NCBI GenBank assembly: GCA_951813615.1
Contig: OX638377.1
Span: 5,863,739-5,927,738, forward strand
Source: an uncultured Latescibacterota bacterium
GTDB lineage: Bacteria; Latescibacterota; UBA2968; UBA8231
DNA length: 64,000 nucleotides
Reading direction: 5' to 3'
The position numbers and the translations under genes were made by a program. This document shows, piece after piece, positions 33,104 to 41,011 of this stretch (the stretch's first letter is position 1; every line of letters begins with the position of its first letter). The notes below the pieces were generated by a model. The model did not search any database. It saw only the letters and a program-made list of their open reading frames with translations, and was not told the origin of the DNA.

Positions 33104-34096
33104 ATGGACAAAATTCGCGTGGGATTTATCGGCTGCGGTGGAAATGCCAGCGGGCACATAGGAAGGGTACTCGACATCCCCGAGGCCGAAGTGGTGGCTT
33201 TGTGCGATGTGGATCAGGCCAGCTTGCAGCGAGCCAAAGAGCGCAACTCGCAGGCCGCGGAGTTGCCGGAGTTTACCGACTACCAAGAGATGCTGGAGCA
33301 AGTCGGACTGGACGCGGTGGAGATTTCCACGCCACACACGTTGCACTTTGAGCAGATTATGGCCGCGCTGGACAAAGGGCTGCACGTGCTGACCGAAAAG
33401 CCGATGGTCTGTACTGTCGATCACGCGCGCCAGGTTATCGCCAAAGCAGAAGAGGCCGACAAGGTCCTGATGATCTCTTATCAGCGGCACTTGCAGGCGC
33501 AGTACCGCTATGTGCGCAATCAGATCGCGGCCGGGGAATTGGGGGATATCCAGTTTATATCGGCGCTCCAAGACCAGAAGTGGTATCAGGGGACAATAGG
33601 GCTGTGGCGGCAGCAAATGGCGCTGTCGGGCGGCGGGCAACTCAACGACTCGGGCAGCCACCTACTGGACATTGTGTTGTGGATGACCGGGCTGGAGGTG
33701 GAAGAGGTGCAGGCCTACATGGAGTATTTTGATTCCGAGGTGGATATTAACTCGGCGCTGTCGCTGCGTTTTGGCAACGGCGCGCTGGGGACGATTGCGG
33801 TGGTGGGCAACTCGCCGACCGGCGGGATTTGGGAGGACATCACCATCTGGGGGACCAAGGCCGTGGTCTATATCCGCCGGGGACAGATCTTTTACAAGAC
33901 GCAGCACAGTAATGAGGCGTACGAAGTAAATAACTTGCCCGGATCGGCGATGCCCGACCAGAATTTCATCGACGCGATCCTCGGCCGCGACCAAGTGCAG
34001 GTGCCCCCCGAATGCGGCCTGCGGGTCATTGAGCTGACCGAAGCGGCATGGGCCTCGGCCGCCAGCGGACAGCCGGTCAAAGTCGAGCGAAAATAG
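33104..34096 (+). CDS. Gfo/Idh/MocA family oxidoreductase
   Basis: 330 residues. The N-terminal Rossmann motif is GFIGCGGNASGHI and the catalytic E-K-P motif is in LHVLTEKPMVCT (near residue 102). The C-terminal domain carries the substrate-site GGGQLNDSGSHLLD. The family oxidises or reduces sugars and cyclitols with NAD(P). It is a candidate for the inositol-dehydrogenase-type step of the gene cluster starting at 34.5 kb, though a terminated RNA gene lies between. Confidence 0.92.
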   Translation: MDKIRVGFIGCGGNASGHIGRVLDIPEAEVVALCDVDQASLQRAKERNSQAAELPEFTDYQEMLEQVGLDAVEISTPHTLHFEQIMAALDKGLHVLTEKPMVCTVDHARQVIAKAEEADKVLMISYQRHLQAQYRYVRNQIAAGELGDIQFISALQDQKWYQGTIGLWRQQMALSGGGQLNDSGSHLLDIVLWMTGLEVEEVQAYMEYFDSEVDINSALSLRFGNGALGTIAVVGNSPTGGIWEDITIWGTKAVVYIRRGQIFYKTQHSNEAYEVNNLPGSAMPDQNFIDAILGRDQVQVPPECGLRVIELTEAAWASAASGQPVKVERK

Positions 34097-34100
34097 ACGA

Positions 34101-34129
34101 TTGACCCGGTTCACTAGCTCTTGTATATT
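34101..34129 (+). promoter_or_regulatory. Strong sigma-70-type promoter
   Basis: TTGACC (34101-34106), exactly 17 nt, TATATT (34124-34129). It begins four bases after the oxidoreductase stop and points into a 300-nt unit that ends in a strong terminator. Confidence 0.8.
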
Positions 34130-34288
34130 ACAAATTAAGTTGAGTTCGGGGGCCACAAACCCCTGTTGCCGCTACGCTGAGGTTCGAGGCTACGCGAGCG
34201 AGCCAACCCGACTTTGTCATTGGCCGCAACGACGCGCAGAGTTGGAGTATGGATTATGAGGCGCGCACTAGCGAAAGGAGGTGGTCCA

Positions 34289-34324
34289 TTGAGTAATTGT
34301 ACCGCAGGGAGGTTGATCACTTGA
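34289..34324 (+). CDS. Possible 11-residue leader peptide
   Basis: TTG-initiated ORF encoding MSNCTAGRLIT, 6 nt after AGGAGG. The ribosome-binding region GAAAGGAGGTGGTCC (34273-34287) can pair with the 16S 3' end over 15 contiguous positions with one G-U pair, far beyond a normal site. Its stop codon lies in the first hairpin, so translation would melt that stem. No family is recognisable. Confidence 0.45.
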   Translation: MSNCTAGRLIT

Positions 34325-34395
34325 TCAACTCCAGGTGATCGACTACCTGGTCAGAAGCACAGTCGCTTCGGCGACATAGCTTCTGAGAAGTACAG

Positions 34396-34434
34396 CCGGG
34401 CGCACCCCACCTTAGTGGGTGCGCCCGGTTTTTT
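34396..34434 (+). terminator. Strong intrinsic terminator
   Basis: Perfect 12-bp stem CCGGGCGCACCC / GGGTGCGCCCGG with a 9-nt loop, followed by six T. It ends the candidate RNA and lies 70 bases before the next ATG. Confidence 0.95.
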
Positions 34435-34503
34435 CATGTCCGGGCTGCACTAGGTTGGTTGCCACGCGGTATTTTTGCCATATTGTCCGCGAGGAGGCCA
34501 TCT

Positions 34504-35475
34504 ATGAAACGCATCGCCAAGCCCGCAGGGGCTTATAACATAGTAGTAGAAGAGGTCGAGACCCCGGCCATTGCTCCGACCGAGATTTTGATTCGCGCCG
34601 AATGTTCGCTAATCAGCCGAGGATCGGAGATTTGGCGGCGCTACGTGCGCGAAGAGGCTATTGACCACCGCTCCATGGGCTACTCGCTAGTGGGCCGAGT
34701 CGCAGAGGTGGGAGCGGAGGTCGAAGAGTTCAAAACCGGCGATCTGGTCGCGGCGCTCGCGCCGCACGCTGAATATGTGGCGGTCGAAGTCGGAGCCAGC
34801 CAGCACAAGCCTGCGGCCGTGCGACTACCAGCGGGCCTGTCGCCCGAGGCGGGCACCTTCTGGCCGCTGGGAACCAGTTCGGTCCTGTGGATGTGGGAGA
34901 CCGAGGCCGGGCCGGACGATGTCATGGTCATCCAGGGGCAAGGCTTGGTCGGCAGCGGCTGTATGCAGGCGGCCAAGGCTCAGGGCGCGGGGCGCGTCAT
35001 TGGGATTGATGCCCTGCCCTTGCGCTGCGAGTTGGCGCGCGAGTTAGGGATCGACGAGGTGATAGACGCCAGCGCTGGCGACCCTGTTGCACAGGTCTTG
35101 GAGCTGACGGACGGGAGGGGAGCCGACATCGTGGTCGAAGCCGTGGGCGGCCGGGCTGGGGCGCAGGCGTTTGCCGAGGCGCAGGACATGCTCAAGCGCG
35201 GCGGCCTCTTGCAGGTGCTGGGCTTGTACGAAAACGAACCCCTGCCGCTCTACTCGGAAAAAATCATGGGCAAGCGCCTCATAGGCAGCTACCTCGACGC
35301 CAGTCGGCGGCCCGAAGGATCGGCACGGACGCTAGAACTATTGGCCACGAACCAGATCCAATTCGCCAAAATGATTACCCACCGCTTCCCCTACACGGAG
35401 GCCGCCGCCGCTTTCGACTTGCTCTACAACCGATTGGGCGAGACGATGGCGGTGCTGCTGGTGTGGGACAACTGA
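34504..35475 (+). CDS. Medium-chain zinc-type alcohol dehydrogenase
   Basis: 323 residues from the ATG at 34504 (GAGGAGG upstream). MDR fold: N-terminal GroES-like part (AECSLISRGSEIWRRYV, MGYSLVGRVAEVGAEVEEF) and a Rossmann part (VIQGQGLVGSGCMQAAKAQG). The usual catalytic C-x-H and G-H-E signature is replaced (MGYS for GHE), so zinc binding is doubtful. First gene of the 34.5-41.9 kb catabolic cluster. Confidence 0.85.
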   Translation: MKRIAKPAGAYNIVVEEVETPAIAPTEILIRAECSLISRGSEIWRRYVREEAIDHRSMGYSLVGRVAEVGAEVEEFKTGDLVAALAPHAEYVAVEVGASQHKPAAVRLPAGLSPEAGTFWPLGTSSVLWMWETEAGPDDVMVIQGQGLVGSGCMQAAKAQGAGRVIGIDALPLRCELARELGIDEVIDASAGDPVAQVLELTDGRGADIVVEAVGGRAGAQAFAEAQDMLKRGGLLQVLGLYENEPLPLYSEKIMGKRLIGSYLDASRRPEGSARTLELLATNQIQFAKMITHRFPYTEAAAAFDLLYNRLGETMAVLLVWDN

Positions 35476-35495
35476 CTCAGGAGACAAAGACGACG

Positions 35496-36197
35496 ATGAG
35501 TAGAAGCATAGAGAAACTCTTCCGCGCCCCCTACGGGGTGCCCAATGCGCTGCAAGTAGTAGAAGAAGGATTGTGGATTACCGACCAAATTACCGACCGG
35601 GTGGCGCTGATCGAAATCGCTGAGCCGTCTGAATACGGCGTCACCCGCCTGATCCGCGATATTCCCAGCGAGTCGTCCAATACCAGCGGCATGGCTTGGG
35701 GCGGCGGTTCGCTGTGGCTGGCGGCCAACGGGGCGGGTACGCTCTGGCGGCCCGCACGGCCGACGGACGCTGAGCAAGGCGCGGGCGAGATTTTCGAGAT
35801 CGATCCGGACACTGGCGCGACTCGCAACCGCTACCCGGTGCCCGGCGGAGGCGGGGTGCACGGGATGGAGTACGATCCGTTTGAAGAAGGTCATGTGTGG
35901 ATCACCACCCTCAAGAGTCAGACGCTGAGTAAGGTCAAGATCGCCGGCTGGTCGGTCGAGCATGTGCTGGACCTGCCCTACGGGCGGGCGCACGGCGTGG
36001 TGCGGGTCGCCGACGGCATCTGGGTGGTACATACAGCCGACCGGGTGATCGTCAAGCTCGGCGTGGAGAGTGGGGCCGAGTTGGATCGAATTGTGGTGCC
36101 CGACAGCGACCCCGAGCCGCATGGTCTGTCAATTTTTGGCGAGGATTTGATCTATTGCGACGCCACGTCTGGATGGGTCGCTAAAATCAGTCTGTGA
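35496..36197 (+). CDS. Beta-propeller (SMP-30/Vgb-like) protein
   Basis: 233 residues from the ATG at 35496 (AGGAGA upstream). Repeating blades contain G-L-W-I-T-D, S-L-W-L-A-A-N-G, H-V-W-I-T-T-L and G-I-W-V-V-H-T, as in gluconolactonase-like or virginiamycin-lyase-like six-bladed propellers. No signal peptide. In this cluster a lactonase or sugar-binding role is plausible but not shown. Confidence 0.75.
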   Translation: MSRSIEKLFRAPYGVPNALQVVEEGLWITDQITDRVALIEIAEPSEYGVTRLIRDIPSESSNTSGMAWGGGSLWLAANGAGTLWRPARPTDAEQGAGEIFEIDPDTGATRNRYPVPGGGGVHGMEYDPFEEGHVWITTLKSQTLSKVKIAGWSVEHVLDLPYGRAHGVVRVADGIWVVHTADRVIVKLGVESGAELDRIVVPDSDPEPHGLSIFGEDLIYCDATSGWVAKISL

Positions 36198-36207
36198 GGA
36201 TGGTGTG

Positions 36208-37023
36208 ATGACGCGCATAGCAACGTCGTCTTGGAGCTTGCACCGGACGTTAGGGGCGTCGATGTACCAGTGGCCCGACCCCAAAGGTGAGCCGGTGCTG
36301 GAAGGGACCGGGCAGGGCGAACTCACCTTGTTAGAGCTACCGGCGCAGCTTGCCGCACGCGGCATCGGCTTGTTGGAGATTTGCCACTTCCACTTCCCGC
36401 GGCTCGACGATGACTATATCAGCCAGTTGCGGCAGGCACTTGCCGACAGCGGCGTCGAGCTTTTCAGCGTGCTGATTGACGCCGGGGACATCGCGCATCC
36501 CGATGCGGCCCGACGTGTAAAAGAAGTGGCTTGGGTACGCGAGTGGATGGGGATTGCCGCTCGTTGCGGCGCGCAATGTGTGCGAGTGATTGCCGGGGAG
36601 GCAAGCGACGGCGAAGCCGTGCAGGTAAGCGCGGCGAATTTGCGGGCGCTCGCCAGCTTTGGTCGCACCTTGGGTATTGGGGTGCTGACGGAGAACTTCC
36701 GAGCGCTGGGCACGTCTGTCGGGGCGCTCAACGCGGTCCTCGACTTGTGCGAGGGCGAGGTCGGTCTATGCGCTGACTTTGGCAACTTCGAGGGGCCGGA
36801 CAAATATCGCGATCTGGCGGCGATTCTGCCGAGGGCGACTTCTGTACACGCCAAGGCCGATTTTTCCGAAGAGGGGCAGATGGACCGCGAGGATTTTGCG
36901 CGCTGTCTGCGGCTGGCTAGTAATGCAGGATTCGCCGGGCCGTACTCGCTGATTTTTTCTAGCCGAGGCGACGAGTGGGTGGGCATAGAAAAGACGCGGG
37001 AAGTGGTTGAGGAATGGCTGTGA
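36208..37023 (+). CDS. Sugar phosphate isomerase/epimerase-type TIM barrel
   Basis: 271 residues from the ATG at 36208 (GTG at 36205 also possible; GAGGATGG upstream). AP-endonuclease-2-type barrel motifs: I-G-L-L-E-I-C-H-F-H-F, L-T-E-N-F-R near residue 170, C-A-D-F-G-N-F-E-G and S-V-H-A-K-A-D-F, supplying metal ligands E, D, H. Members include IolE/IolI-type inosose dehydratases and isomerases, which would fit next to an IolD-like gene. Confidence 0.85.
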   Translation: MTRIATSSWSLHRTLGASMYQWPDPKGEPVLEGTGQGELTLLELPAQLAARGIGLLEICHFHFPRLDDDYISQLRQALADSGVELFSVLIDAGDIAHPDAARRVKEVAWVREWMGIAARCGAQCVRVIAGEASDGEAVQVSAANLRALASFGRTLGIGVLTENFRALGTSVGALNAVLDLCEGEVGLCADFGNFEGPDKYRDLAAILPRATSVHAKADFSEEGQMDREDFARCLRLASNAGFAGPYSLIFSSRGDEWVGIEKTREVVEEWL

Positions 37024-37511
37024 GCAAGCGGGGGAAAGGAAAGTACTGGCTCGTCAAGTGCGAATTCGACGAGTGCTCCTTTGACGAGTTGAAGCAGCGT
37101 CCACAAAGCACAGGCTACTGGCGGGGCGTGCGCAACTACCAAGCGCGCAATCTCATCCGCGACGACATGGAAGAGGGTGATCTGGCGTTCTTCTATCACT
37201 CCAACTGCGACGAGCCGGGGATCGCCGGAATCGCGACGATTACAAGAGCGGGGTATCCTGACCCAAGTCAGTTCGACGACCAGCACCGCTACTACGACGA
37301 GAAATCTACCGAGGATGAGCCGCGCTGGTTCTCCTTCGACGTGAAGTGGAAACGCAAATTCAAACGGTTCGTCCACCTCGCCGACCTCAAGGCCAACGAC
37401 AAGCTCGCCGACATGCGGGTGGTGCAGCGGGGCCAGCGGCTCTCGATCCAGCCAGTCACCGCGCAGGAGTGGAAAGAAGTCTGCAAAATGGGAGGCGTCA
37501 GTCCGACGTGA
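37014..37511 (+). CDS. EVE domain protein
   Basis: 165 residues. The EVE (PUA-like) pattern is clear: K-Y-W-L-V-K-C-E at the start, then Y-W-R-G-V-R-N-Y-Q-A-R-N, M-E-E-G-D-L-A-F-F-Y-H-S-N and the G-I-A-G-I-A-T-I strand. EVE domains bind modified bases in DNA or RNA and are often linked to restriction of modified DNA, but single EVE genes also occur in metabolic neighbourhoods as here. It overlaps the upstream gene by ten bases. Confidence 0.9.
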   Translation: MAVSKRGKGKYWLVKCEFDECSFDELKQRPQSTGYWRGVRNYQARNLIRDDMEEGDLAFFYHSNCDEPGIAGIATITRAGYPDPSQFDDQHRYYDEKSTEDEPRWFSFDVKWKRKFKRFVHLADLKANDKLADMRVVQRGQRLSIQPVTAQEWKEVCKMGGVSPT

Positions 37512-37517
37512 TGCTTT

Positions 37518-38102
37518 ATGAATAGTTTGCCCCTCGTCGTCCTAATCGGCGATTCGATCCGCATGGGTTATCAGGCCCATGTCACCAGCCAGTTGGCGGG
37601 CCGAGCCGAGGTTTGGGCACCCGCACCAAACGGCGGCGACAGCCGCAACGTGCTCGCGCATCTGGGCCAATGGATTCTAGTGCGCCAGCCAAACCTAGTA
37701 CACGTCAATTGTGGGCTGCACGATTTGAAGAGGGCCTTTGGCGCAGAATCCGCAGTGCCCTTGGCCGAATACGAGCGCAACGTGCGCCAGATACTGCAAA
37801 GGCTGCAACGCGAGTTGGACGAGGCTGTCGTCTGGGCCACTACTACGCCGGTAGATGAGACTTGGCACCACCAGAATAAGGGCTTCGACCGCCTAGAGGC
37901 CGATGTAGAAGCCTACAATGCGGCTGCCAGTGCTGTGGCAGCGGACCTAGGGGTGCCGATTGACGACCTTTTTGCCGTTGTTGAAGGCGAGGGAAAAGCG
38001 CGGCTTTTGACTCAAGACGGGGTGCATTTTACCGCGGAGGGATCGCAGCTATTGGGACGTGTGGTGGCCGAGTGCGTCTGGGGGCATCTGGCGGACCACT
38101 AA
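37518..38102 (+). CDS. SGNH/GDSL hydrolase
   Basis: 194 residues. Block I GDSIRMGY holds the nucleophile Ser12-Ile region, block III is N-C-G-L-H-D, and block V D-G-V-H-F-T carries the Asp-x-x-His pair. No signal peptide, so a cytoplasmic esterase or deacetylase acting on a small metabolite is likely. It precedes the IolD-like gene by three bases. Confidence 0.9.
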   Translation: MNSLPLVVLIGDSIRMGYQAHVTSQLAGRAEVWAPAPNGGDSRNVLAHLGQWILVRQPNLVHVNCGLHDLKRAFGAESAVPLAEYERNVRQILQRLQRELDEAVVWATTTPVDETWHHQNKGFDRLEADVEAYNAAASAVAADLGVPIDDLFAVVEGEGKARLLTQDGVHFTAEGSQLLGRVVAECVWGHLADH

Positions 38103-38105
38103 CTT

Positions 38106-39977
38106 ATGGAAGCAACCGCAGAGCAATTAGCACAGACGAGGCAGGAGCGGGCGCAGCAAATCGCAGCCGGGGATTTTGGGGTGCTGGGCCATCGCATCGA
38201 CACCACGGTATCCGAGGCGCTAGTCCTGGGGCTTTGGTTGCAAGGCGTCAGGACCTTCTTTTGCGTCTTTGGCCACGGCTCGACTGAGATCGGCGAGGTG
38301 TTGCGGATTTATCAGGAAGCAGGGCTGGTACGCGTCTGTGGAGTGCGCAGCGAAATCGAGGCGTCACACGCGGCTGCGGCTCTGCGCTGGGTGCGCGGCG
38401 AAAAGGCCGCGGTCGTCACCTCTATTGGCCCGGGTGCACTGCAAGCGCTGGCGGCTTCCATTGTCCCGCGCTCGGACGGGTTGGGCGTCTGGTATCTGCT
38501 CGGCGACGAGACGACCCAAGACGAAGGGCCGAACATGCAGCAGATCCCCGGGACCGAACAAAACGCCTTCCTGCGGCTGTTTGGCACCATGAGCCGGACG
38601 TACTCGCTGCACACGCCGCTGGCGCTTGCCACTGCGCTCCGGCGCGGACTCAACGCGGTGGATCATCCACATCAGGCCGAGCCGTTTTTTTTGCTCTTGC
38701 CGCTCAACGTGCAACCGGCGGAGCTGGCGCAGTTCAATTTAGACGAGCTACCCGTGGGCGCACCGCCAGCGTTGGGTGCGGCTGCGGACGAGGGACGCTA
38801 CGCAGAGGCGGCAGCCGCCATTGCCGCGGCCGAGCGCGTGGTCGTCAAGGTCGGCGGCGGTGCGCGTGGGGCCGGGGCGGAGTTGGCTGAGTTGTTGGAA
38901 CTGGCCGACGCGGTAGCGGTGACTAGCCCCTTAGTCTCCGGCGTTTTGCCCTACGACCATCCGCGCAACATGACTGTCGGCGGCAGCAAAGGGTCGATTT
39001 GCGGCAACTATGCGATGGAGGAAGCTGATTTCTTGATCGCGGTTGGCTCGCGCTTTGTCTGCCAGTCGGATTCGTCGCGCACGGGCTATCCGCGCGTGCA
39101 GGGCGTCGTCAATATCAACGCCGATCCAGAAACTGCTACTCATTACGGCAAGACTATGGCCTTCGTCGGCGATGCCGCGCGGACGCTGCGAGAATTGAAT
39201 CGCGCACTCAGCGCTAGCCGCGTGCAAAACGGCTCTCCTTCGGCTTGGTTGCAAGCCTGTAGCGACAAGAAGCGGGAGTGGGCGGCGTTTAAGGCCGTGC
39301 GCTATCAAAAGTCGGTGCTGTACGACGAGATGTGGGACGCGGAGGTTATGACGCAGCCGACGGCCATCAAGGTGGCCACGGATTGGGCGCGCACCCGCGA
39401 TGCAGTGTGTTTTTTCGACGCCGGCGATGTGCAGGCCAATGGCTTCCAAGTAGTAGAGGACGATCGCTTGGGCCGCACCTTTACCGAGACCGGGGCTAGC
39501 TATATGGGTTTTGCGGTCTCGGCGCTGTTGGCCACCGCGGTAGCTGACGAGCCGTTCTACGGATTGGCCATTAGCGGCGATGGGTCTTTCACCATGAACC
39601 CGCAGGTGCTCATCGACGGGGTAGAGCACGGAGCGATCGGGTGCATTCTGCTGTTGGACAACCGGCGGATGGGCGCGATCTCGGGTTTGCAACTGGCCCA
39701 GTACGGGGCTGACTGTGGTACCTGGGACCGCGTGGCTGTTGACTACGTGGCTTGGGCGAGCGCGGTAGAGGGTGTGGTCGCGTTGAGCGGTGGGTATTCG
39801 CCCGAGTCGCTGGAGAGGGCATTGGACCAGGCGCGGGCGCACGGCGGCTTGTCGCTGATACACGTCCCCGTTTATTTCGGACCGGACGAGCGCGGGAGCT
39901 TGGGGGCCTTTGGCCGCTGGAATGTCGGCAACTGGTGTGCCGATACCGAGGCGCTGCGCCACGAGATTGGACTTTGA
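38106..39977 (+). CDS. ThDP-dependent enzyme, IolD-like
   Basis: 623 residues, matching the length of 3D-trihydroxycyclohexane-1,2-dione hydrolase (IolD) rather than the shorter acetolactate synthases. N-terminal pyrimidine domain: G-H-G-S-T-E-I and R-S-E-I-E-A-S-H with the expected catalytic Glu, TSIGPGALQALAAS, and the odd insert GDETTQDEGPNMQQIPG. The C-terminal ThDP motif is G-D-G-S-F-T-M-N-P ending in L-L-L-D-N-R. IolD opens the ring of a cyclitol-derived dione; the exact substrate here is unproven. Neighbouring dehydrogenases and a TIM-barrel isomerase support a cyclitol or related ring-opening pathway. Confidence 0.8.
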   Translation: MEATAEQLAQTRQERAQQIAAGDFGVLGHRIDTTVSEALVLGLWLQGVRTFFCVFGHGSTEIGEVLRIYQEAGLVRVCGVRSEIEASHAAAALRWVRGEKAAVVTSIGPGALQALAASIVPRSDGLGVWYLLGDETTQDEGPNMQQIPGTEQNAFLRLFGTMSRTYSLHTPLALATALRRGLNAVDHPHQAEPFFLLLPLNVQPAELAQFNLDELPVGAPPALGAAADEGRYAEAAAAIAAAERVVVKVGGGARGAGAELAELLELADAVAVTSPLVSGVLPYDHPRNMTVGGSKGSICGNYAMEEADFLIAVGSRFVCQSDSSRTGYPRVQGVVNINADPETATHYGKTMAFVGDAARTLRELNRALSASRVQNGSPSAWLQACSDKKREWAAFKAVRYQKSVLYDEMWDAEVMTQPTAIKVATDWARTRDAVCFFDAGDVQANGFQVVEDDRLGRTFTETGASYMGFAVSALLATAVADEPFYGLAISGDGSFTMNPQVLIDGVEHGAIGCILLLDNRRMGAISGLQLAQYGADCGTWDRVAVDYVAWASAVEGVVALSGGYSPESLERALDQARAHGGLSLIHVPVYFGPDERGSLGAFGRWNVGNWCADTEALRHEIGL

Positions 39978-39990
39978 AAGGAAGATTGCC

Positions 39991-41004
39991 ATGAAAATTG
40001 CCATGTTGCACGGTCCGCGCGACTTGCGGATTGAAGATCTGACGCTGGATACGGAGAACTTGGAGGACGACCAGATTTGGGTGGAGACGGAGATCACGGG
40101 ATTTAAGATCGGCACCGACCGCGGCAACTACGAAGGAGCCGAACAGGTGCCCGGAGCACCGGATTTTCCGCGCTGGGTGGGCGACAGCAACCTAGGCGTG
40201 GTGCGAGGGGTCGGCAGCAAGGTCGCCAAGTTTGCGGTGGGGGATCGGGTGGTGTCGCGGCATCCCCATCAGTCGGCGTACGTGGCGCGGGACAGCGAAA
40301 GCATCGTCCACGTGCCGGACGGGGTGGCGGCCGAAGACGCGGTGTTTGCCCATTTGTACGCCTTGAGTATGCATTGCTACACCAAGGCGTTTTTCGCGCC
40401 CGGCGAGACCGTGGCTGTAGTGGGATTGGGCGTCTTGGGGTTGGGAGCCGTGGCGCTAGGCCCGCTTTTTGGTGCGCGGGTCGTGGGGCTGGGCAACAGC
40501 CAGGTGCGCTTGGACATGGCGCGCGATATGGGGGCGCACGAGGCCCTGTTGTCGGATGATCCTGACCTAGCGGCCAAGCTGGATGAATTCACCCACGGGC
40601 AGGGGATCGACTTGGTGATCCTGACGGCCAACCCTTGGCCGGCGTATCGCACGGCGATGGAAGTAGTCCGAACCAACGGGCGGGTGTCCATCGTCAGCTT
40701 GCCCGGGCGGGGCGAAGAGCCGTTGGATTTTAACCCGTTAGACATGCGCTGGTTTTACTTCAAGGGCGTTTCAATCTGCGCGGTCAACGACCGGGCGGGG
40801 TCGTTGTTTCCGCCGCCGGAAGGAGACCACTTTGACAACGACGGCCGCTGCGTCCACGTGCTCTCGCTGATGCAGGAGGGCAAGCTCCAGCCGAGCCGCT
40901 TGGTCACGCACCGGCTGCACTACTCGGACATGGTGCAAGCCTACGAAATGGCGTATCACCGCGAGAAAAACATGCTCAACGTGGTATTCGACTGGAAGGA
41001 TTGA
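39991..41004 (+). CDS. Zinc-binding dehydrogenase (MDR)
   Basis: 337 residues from the ATG at 39991 (AAAGGAAG upstream); the longer frame overlaps the preceding gene. The Rossmann motif is VVGLGVLGLGAVALGP and the GroES-like half has G-D-R-V-V-S-R-H-P-H-Q. The usual N-terminal cysteine ligand (C-G-T/S-D) reads F-K-I-G-T-D-R-G, so catalytic zinc is probably missing, as in the first MDR of the cluster. It presumably oxidises a polyol or ketosugar in the same pathway. Confidence 0.83.
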   Translation: MKIAMLHGPRDLRIEDLTLDTENLEDDQIWVETEITGFKIGTDRGNYEGAEQVPGAPDFPRWVGDSNLGVVRGVGSKVAKFAVGDRVVSRHPHQSAYVARDSESIVHVPDGVAAEDAVFAHLYALSMHCYTKAFFAPGETVAVVGLGVLGLGAVALGPLFGARVVGLGNSQVRLDMARDMGAHEALLSDDPDLAAKLDEFTHGQGIDLVILTANPWPAYRTAMEVVRTNGRVSIVSLPGRGEEPLDFNPLDMRWFYFKGVSICAVNDRAGSLFPPPEGDHFDNDGRCVHVLSLMQEGKLQPSRLVTHRLHYSDMVQAYEMAYHREKNMLNVVFDWKD

Positions 41005-41011
41005 AGCGCGT

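Larger units (their letters stand above)
34136..34434 (+). ncRNA. Candidate structured RNA / leader with attenuator-like layout
   Basis: A roughly 300-nt transcript is predicted from the promoter at 34101-34129 to the terminator at 34396-34434. The last third is almost entirely paired: GTTGATCA/TGATCAAC (34312-34329), CCAGGT/ACCTGG (34331-34350), then TCAGAAGC/GCTTCTGA (34351-34386) enclosing GTCGC-UUCG-GCGAC, a stable UUCG tetraloop. A 15-nt anti-16S sequence and an 11-codon ORF precede the hairpins. It does not look like 6S, SRP, RNase P or tmRNA. It may be an independent small RNA or an attenuator for the dehydrogenase gene at 34504. Confidence 0.65.

Noticed and set aside
34273..34287. 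Fragment of 16S rRNA on the opposite strand
   Set aside because: Complementarity to the 16S 3' end is limited to these 15 bases and sits at ribosome-binding distance from a start codon, so an extended Shine-Dalgarno is the simpler reading.
38931..40127. 398-residue minus-strand ORF over the IolD-like gene
   Set aside because: Antisense shadow; the sense frame has ThDP motifs.
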